Both the position numbers and the translations under genes were made by a program. A DNA stretch of 10,250 bases. Origin: JAGQTE01 sp964648005. GTDB lineage: Bacteria; Actinomycetota; Acidimicrobiia; Acidimicrobiales; Acidimicrobilacustridaceae. The stretch lies in assembly GCA_964648005.1 (NCBI GenBank), contig CAZYKR010000154.1, positions 1 through 10,250 on the forward strand, written 5' to 3'. The notes beneath the pieces were generated by a model. It was not told the DNA's origin, did no database searches, and saw only the letters and a program-made list of their open reading frames with translations. Shown in pieces: positions 7,179 through 10,250 of the stretch; the first letter of the stretch is position 1, and each line of letters starts with the position of its first letter.

Positions 7179-9628
7179 AAGGGCGTGACCGGGCGCTGTG
7201 GATCGAGGTGGCGCTGGTCGTTGCCTTCGTGACGTTCGTGGCCTGGCCGTTCCTCTCGCCGAACCAGTACCTGACCGCCTACGACACGATGACGTATTCG
7301 GGACCGAACCTCGTCGTCACCACCGAGCAGATCCGCGACGGCTCGATCCCGGCGTGGAACGACGACCTGTTCGGCGGTGTGCCACAGCTGGCGAACCCCC
7401 AGGTGGCGGCGCTGTACCCGACCCGCTGGCTGCTGGCGCCGCTCGAGCCGGCCCGCGCCTTCGATCTGACGACGGCCGCGCACCTGTACGTCCTGGCTGC
7501 CGGGACCTTCGTGCTGCTGTGGCGGCGGCTGCGGCTGGTGGCGCCGGCGCGGCTGGTGGGCACGGTGGCGCTGGTGGGTTCGGGCACGATCATGGCCCGG
7601 AGCGTGCAGTTCGAGCAGATCTCGGTGATCGCCTGGATCCCCTGGCTGCTCGTCGCCACCGATTGGGCCATCGCCGACCGGCGGTGGCGGCCTCGTGCCC
7701 TGGCGGCGACGGCCGGAGCCACCGCCATGCTGCTGCTGTCGGGCCATCCGCAGCAGATGTACATCGGGATCGCCGTCGTCGCCGGGTGGTGCGTCGGCCG
7801 CGCCATCGACGCCACGCGGCCCGGGCCGACCGAGGCAGGCGGGGCAGGGCCACGGGCGGCGGCGATCGCCCGTCGAGCGGTCCGCGTCGGTGCGGGCATG
7901 GGACTCGGCGCCCTGCTGGCCGCTCCCCAGCTCGTCGCCACGGCGCTGCTGGTGCGCGAGGCCGAGCTCGGCGCCAACCAGTCGCTGGCCCAGGCCTCGA
8001 CGTACGGGTACGTCATCAAGCCATCGCTGCTGGCGCCCACGTTTCTCGGCAACCCGTTCGCCGAGGACCTCAACCTGACGGCGATGGGGTCCGAGGCCGT
8101 CGCCTTCGTCGGCGTCGCCGTGATCGTGGCGGCGCTGGTGGGGCTCGCCGACGGGTTCGGCGCCCGGTCGCGGCGCGCCACGGTCGCCGTGCTCGGCATC
8201 GCCGCGTTGGGGTCGACGCTGTTGGCGCTCGGACCCCGCTGCACCGACGCCGCCGGCGAGCTGACGTGTTCGGCCAGCGGCCTCGGCTTCCGCGCGGCGC
8301 GCGCCGTCGTGCCGGGCTTCTCCCAGACCCGCGCCTCGGGCCGGTGGGTGCTCGTCGCCACGATCGCGCTGGCGCTGCTGGCCGCGTTCGGGGTCGACGC
8401 CCTGGCGCGGCGGGCGGTGACGCGCCGCAGCCTCGCCATCGCCGGCGGGCTCCTCGCCGCCCTCGCCCTCGTGGCGCTCGTCGCCGGCCCCACCGCCGAC
8501 GGCGGCGTGGACGGTCGGACGATCGTGTGGTGGGCCGTTGGCGCGGTGGTGGCGATCGCTGCGTTCGCACTCGGCGCGCTCGCACCCCGCAGGCCTGCGC
8601 CGATCCTGGGTGCAGGGGTCGTCGCCGCCGTCGTGCTGATCGAGCTGACGGCCCCGGCGTCGCACAGCATTGCCCGCCAGCACCTCACCGACGAGCCGTT
8701 CACGGCCTACCCGTCGCCGATCAGCGAGCGCCTCGCCGCCGAGGGCGGGCTGGTGATCTCGGTGGCCGGCACCAGGTTCGACGACTGGCCGTACCTCGGC
8801 CACGCCCTGCGTCCGAACGCCAACGCCACGTACGGCGCCCGGTCGATCGACGGCTACGACGGCGGCCCGTGGGTCACCAAGCGCTGGGTGGCCGGGGTGT
8901 CGTCCATCGCCGTCGAGGACTTCGACGCCACCCTGCCGGTGTCGTGGCAGCTGGCGCTCCCCCTCGACGCCCAGGATCTGGCGCGCCTCGGCGTGGGGTG
9001 GGCCGTGGTGGACCGGGCGCCGGTGGGCCAGCCCGACGGCCTCCCAGCCGCCGCCGCCGACGCCGAGGCCCGCACCATCGCCACCGTCGCCCCCGGCTGG
9101 GGGACGCCCCAGGCCCGTGAGGGCGACCTGGTGCTGCTGGCGAACCCGATCCGCACGACCGAGGCGTATCTGGCGAGGAGCTCGGGTTCCGCACCCGATG
9201 CCGCCACGGCGAGCAGCTCTCTCGAGGACCTCGGGCCCGACGAGGTCATCACCGAGCCCCCGGGTCCGGCGTACCGATGCGATGGCAACCCGGGAGCGTG
9301 CGCGCCCGTGCCGGTCGACGTCGAACGGCCCGAGCCGGGGCTGGCGCGGGCGCACGTCGAGGATGCGCCGGCCGACTCGATCCTGTCGATCGCGTCGCAA
9401 CCGTTGCCCGGTTGGAGCGCCACGATCGACGGGCAGCCGGTGGAGGTCTATGCCGTCGACGCCATGCGTCTCGGGGTGACGATGCCGGGTGGCACCCACG
9501 ACGTGGAGTTCCGCTACCGCCAACCCGGTCTGGTGGCGTCGGGGCTCGTGGCGCTGCTGGCGTTGTTGCTCGTCGCCGTGTTCGTCATCGAGCCGGGGCG
9601 GCTGCGTCCGCCGCCGCCGTCAGCCTGA
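7163..9628 (+). CDS. YfhO-like polytopic membrane protein, putative GT-C-type glycosyltransferase
   Basis: An 821-residue integral membrane protein. Family members such as YfhO are proposed to glycosylate cell-surface polymers using polyprenyl-phosphate sugars at the outer face; the role here is inferred. The first helix is at about 13-31. A loop with LTAYDTMTYSGPN and IPAWNDDLFGGVPQLANPQ (37-80) carries the acidic residues typical of GT-C first loops. Multiple helices follow between about 105 and 495, with SGHPQQMYIGI at 193-203. A soluble outer domain spans about 500-785 and ends with the LPGWSATIDGQPVEVY, MPGGTHDVEFRYRQPG pattern characteristic of YfhO C-termini; a last helix is at 790-808. 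Cysteine pairs C360/C369 and C706/C713 could form outer disulfides. ATG 7163 was preferred; a GTG at 7145 in frame would place the -10-like TAACCT inside the gene. The 3' end overlaps the facing wzt gene by 9 bases. Confidence 0.82.
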   Translation: MSVGSEGRDRALWIEVALVVAFVTFVAWPFLSPNQYLTAYDTMTYSGPNLVVTTEQIRDGSIPAWNDDLFGGVPQLANPQVAALYPTRWLLAPLEPARAFDLTTAAHLYVLAAGTFVLLWRRLRLVAPARLVGTVALVGSGTIMARSVQFEQISVIAWIPWLLVATDWAIADRRWRPRALAATAGATAMLLLSGHPQQMYIGIAVVAGWCVGRAIDATRPGPTEAGGAGPRAAAIARRAVRVGAGMGLGALLAAPQLVATALLVREAELGANQSLAQASTYGYVIKPSLLAPTFLGNPFAEDLNLTAMGSEAVAFVGVAVIVAALVGLADGFGARSRRATVAVLGIAALGSTLLALGPRCTDAAGELTCSASGLGFRAARAVVPGFSQTRASGRWVLVATIALALLAAFGVDALARRAVTRRSLAIAGGLLAALALVALVAGPTADGGVDGRTIVWWAVGAVVAIAAFALGALAPRRPAPILGAGVVAAVVLIELTAPASHSIARQHLTDEPFTAYPSPISERLAAEGGLVISVAGTRFDDWPYLGHALRPNANATYGARSIDGYDGGPWVTKRWVAGVSSIAVEDFDATLPVSWQLALPLDAQDLARLGVGWAVVDRAPVGQPDGLPAAAADAEARTIATVAPGWGTPQAREGDLVLLANPIRTTEAYLARSSGSAPDAATASSSLEDLGPDEVITEPPGPAYRCDGNPGACAPVPVDVERPEPGLARAHVEDAPADSILSIASQPLPGWSATIDGQPVEVYAVDAMRLGVTMPGGTHDVEFRYRQPGLVASGLVALLALLLVAVFVIEPGRLRPPPPSA

Positions 9629-9631
9629 CGG
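9617..9631. terminator. Inverted repeat over the overlapping convergent stops, candidate bidirectional terminator
   Basis: CCGTCAG-C-CTGACGG is a perfect 7+1+7 inverted repeat, realistically a 6-bp stem with a GCC triloop. It covers the TGA of the YfhO-like gene (9626-9628) and, on the other strand, the TGA of wzt (9622-9620). The two genes overlap by 9 bases, so any terminator must lie within coding sequence. No T-tract follows on either strand. The symmetry is seen; terminator function is inferred. Confidence 0.45.
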
Positions 9632-10250
9632 GAGCCGGGTCACGTCGATCGACCCGTCGAGGTCGACGATGCCGTTGGCCACGAACTCGCCCACCACGTC
9701 GAACGCCAGGGCGTCGGTGTGCCAGTCGTAGATCTGCTTGCCGTCGCTACGGCTCACGGCGAGGGTGATCACGTACCGCCCGGGCAGCAGGTGCAACCGC
9801 AGCGGGATCTCGAAGGCGAGCCGGTCGCCGGGCTGCAGGTCGCCCGTGCCCTGGCGTCGCCACAGGGTGTTGGTGTCGTAGAGGTACGTGCCGTCGTTGG
9901 AGCGCACGATGATGCCGAATACGGGGTCGGTGACCGCCTCGTGGACCTCGGCGGTGCAGCGCACGCGCAGCACGTCACCGGTGGCGACGGGCACCTCGGG
10001 TGGTGTGTCGAGCGCCAGGTCGGTGAGCTTGACGGCGCCCGTGCCGTAGACGGCACCGCCCTCCCACTTGCCGACCACGCCGGGCATGTCGGCGGTGACG
10101 TCGGCCCGGTAGTGGTCGACCACCTCCACCGCCGGACCGTCCTGGACGACGGTGCCCCGCTCCAGGTACACGGCGCGGTCGCACAGCGACGCCACTGTCT
10201 CGAGGTCGTGGCTGACCAGCACGATCGTCACGCCGCGCCGCTTGAGCTCG
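9620..10250 (-). CDS. wzt: Wzt-type polysaccharide ABC transporter ATPase, C-terminal part (5' end beyond window)
   Basis: ATP-binding subunit of an ABC-2 exporter (Wzm/Wzt type) that moves finished polysaccharide across the membrane. About 209 residues are visible. The first ones, ELKRRG then VTIVLVSHDLETVASLCDRAVYLERGTVV, are the end of the nucleotide-binding domain, with the H-loop histidine at 10208-10210. The GTG at 10231 is therefore an internal codon, and Walker A, Q-loop and signature lie beyond the right edge. After a linker (PAVEVVDHYRADV) comes a beta-sandwich domain: GAVKLTDLALDT, TGDVLRVRCTAEV, PVFGIIVRSNDGTYLYDTNT, GDRLAFEIPLRLHLLPGRYVITLAVS, YDWHTDALAFDV. This order matches the Wzt C-terminal carbohydrate-binding domain, which in characterised systems reads the non-reducing end of the glycan. 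A wzm permease gene would be expected nearby outside the window. Confidence 0.9.
   Translation of the reverse strand, partial: ELKRRGVTIVLVSHDLETVASLCDRAVYLERGTVVQDGPAVEVVDHYRADVTADMPGVVGKWEGGAVYGTGAVKLTDLALDTPPEVPVATGDVLRVRCTAEVHEAVTDPVFGIIVRSNDGTYLYDTNTLWRRQGTGDLQPGDRLAFEIPLRLHLLPGRYVITLAVSRSDGKQIYDWHTDALAFDVVGEFVANGIVDLDGSIDVTRLPSG

Overview
This is a very GC-rich bacterial window with dense, short-spaced genes, GTG starts and strong third-position G/C bias. Protein style and gene content point to a high-GC actinobacterium. The class Acidimicrobiia is a plausible guess, but nothing here fixes the taxon.

Layout. (1) Positions 1-2175, + strand: the 3' half of a B12-dependent methylmalonyl-CoA mutase followed by its G-protein chaperone MeaB. 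This is a propionate/methylmalonyl-CoA metabolism unit. (2) Positions 2183-7080, - strand, read right to left: a SAM methyltransferase, a family-2 glycosyltransferase, a GT4-type glycosyltransferase and a two-helix membrane protein with a Pro/Trp/Gly repeat tail. The first three are coupled (GTGA overlap, then a 3-base gap) and look like one operon; the fourth follows after 27 bases. (3) Positions 7163-9628, + strand: a large YfhO-like polytopic membrane protein, divergent from the methyltransferase across an 82-base intergenic region. (4) Positions 9620-10250, - strand, running off the right edge: the C-terminal part of a Wzt-type ABC transporter ATPase (H-loop plus carbohydrate-binding domain).

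The right three quarters is therefore best read as part of a surface-polysaccharide assembly and ABC-dependent export locus. Two glycosyltransferases would build the glycan. The methyltransferase has the sequence style of enzymes that sit beside Wzm/Wzt exporters and could modify or cap the chain, and the Wzt C-terminal domain would recognise the finished glycan. The YfhO-like protein may add a lipid-linked sugar on the outer face of the membrane.

The less ordinary observations are these. A similar beta-rich module with a shared RW-S/T-S/T-GDA signature is inserted in both glycosyltransferases, although they have different folds. Both convergent gene junctions (2171-2187 and 9617-9631) are inverted repeats that enclose the stop codons of both genes. 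The membrane-protein tail carries a recent-looking 75-base tandem duplication. No RNA genes, insertion sequences or CRISPR arrays were seen, and no gene-free stretch exceeds 300 bases.
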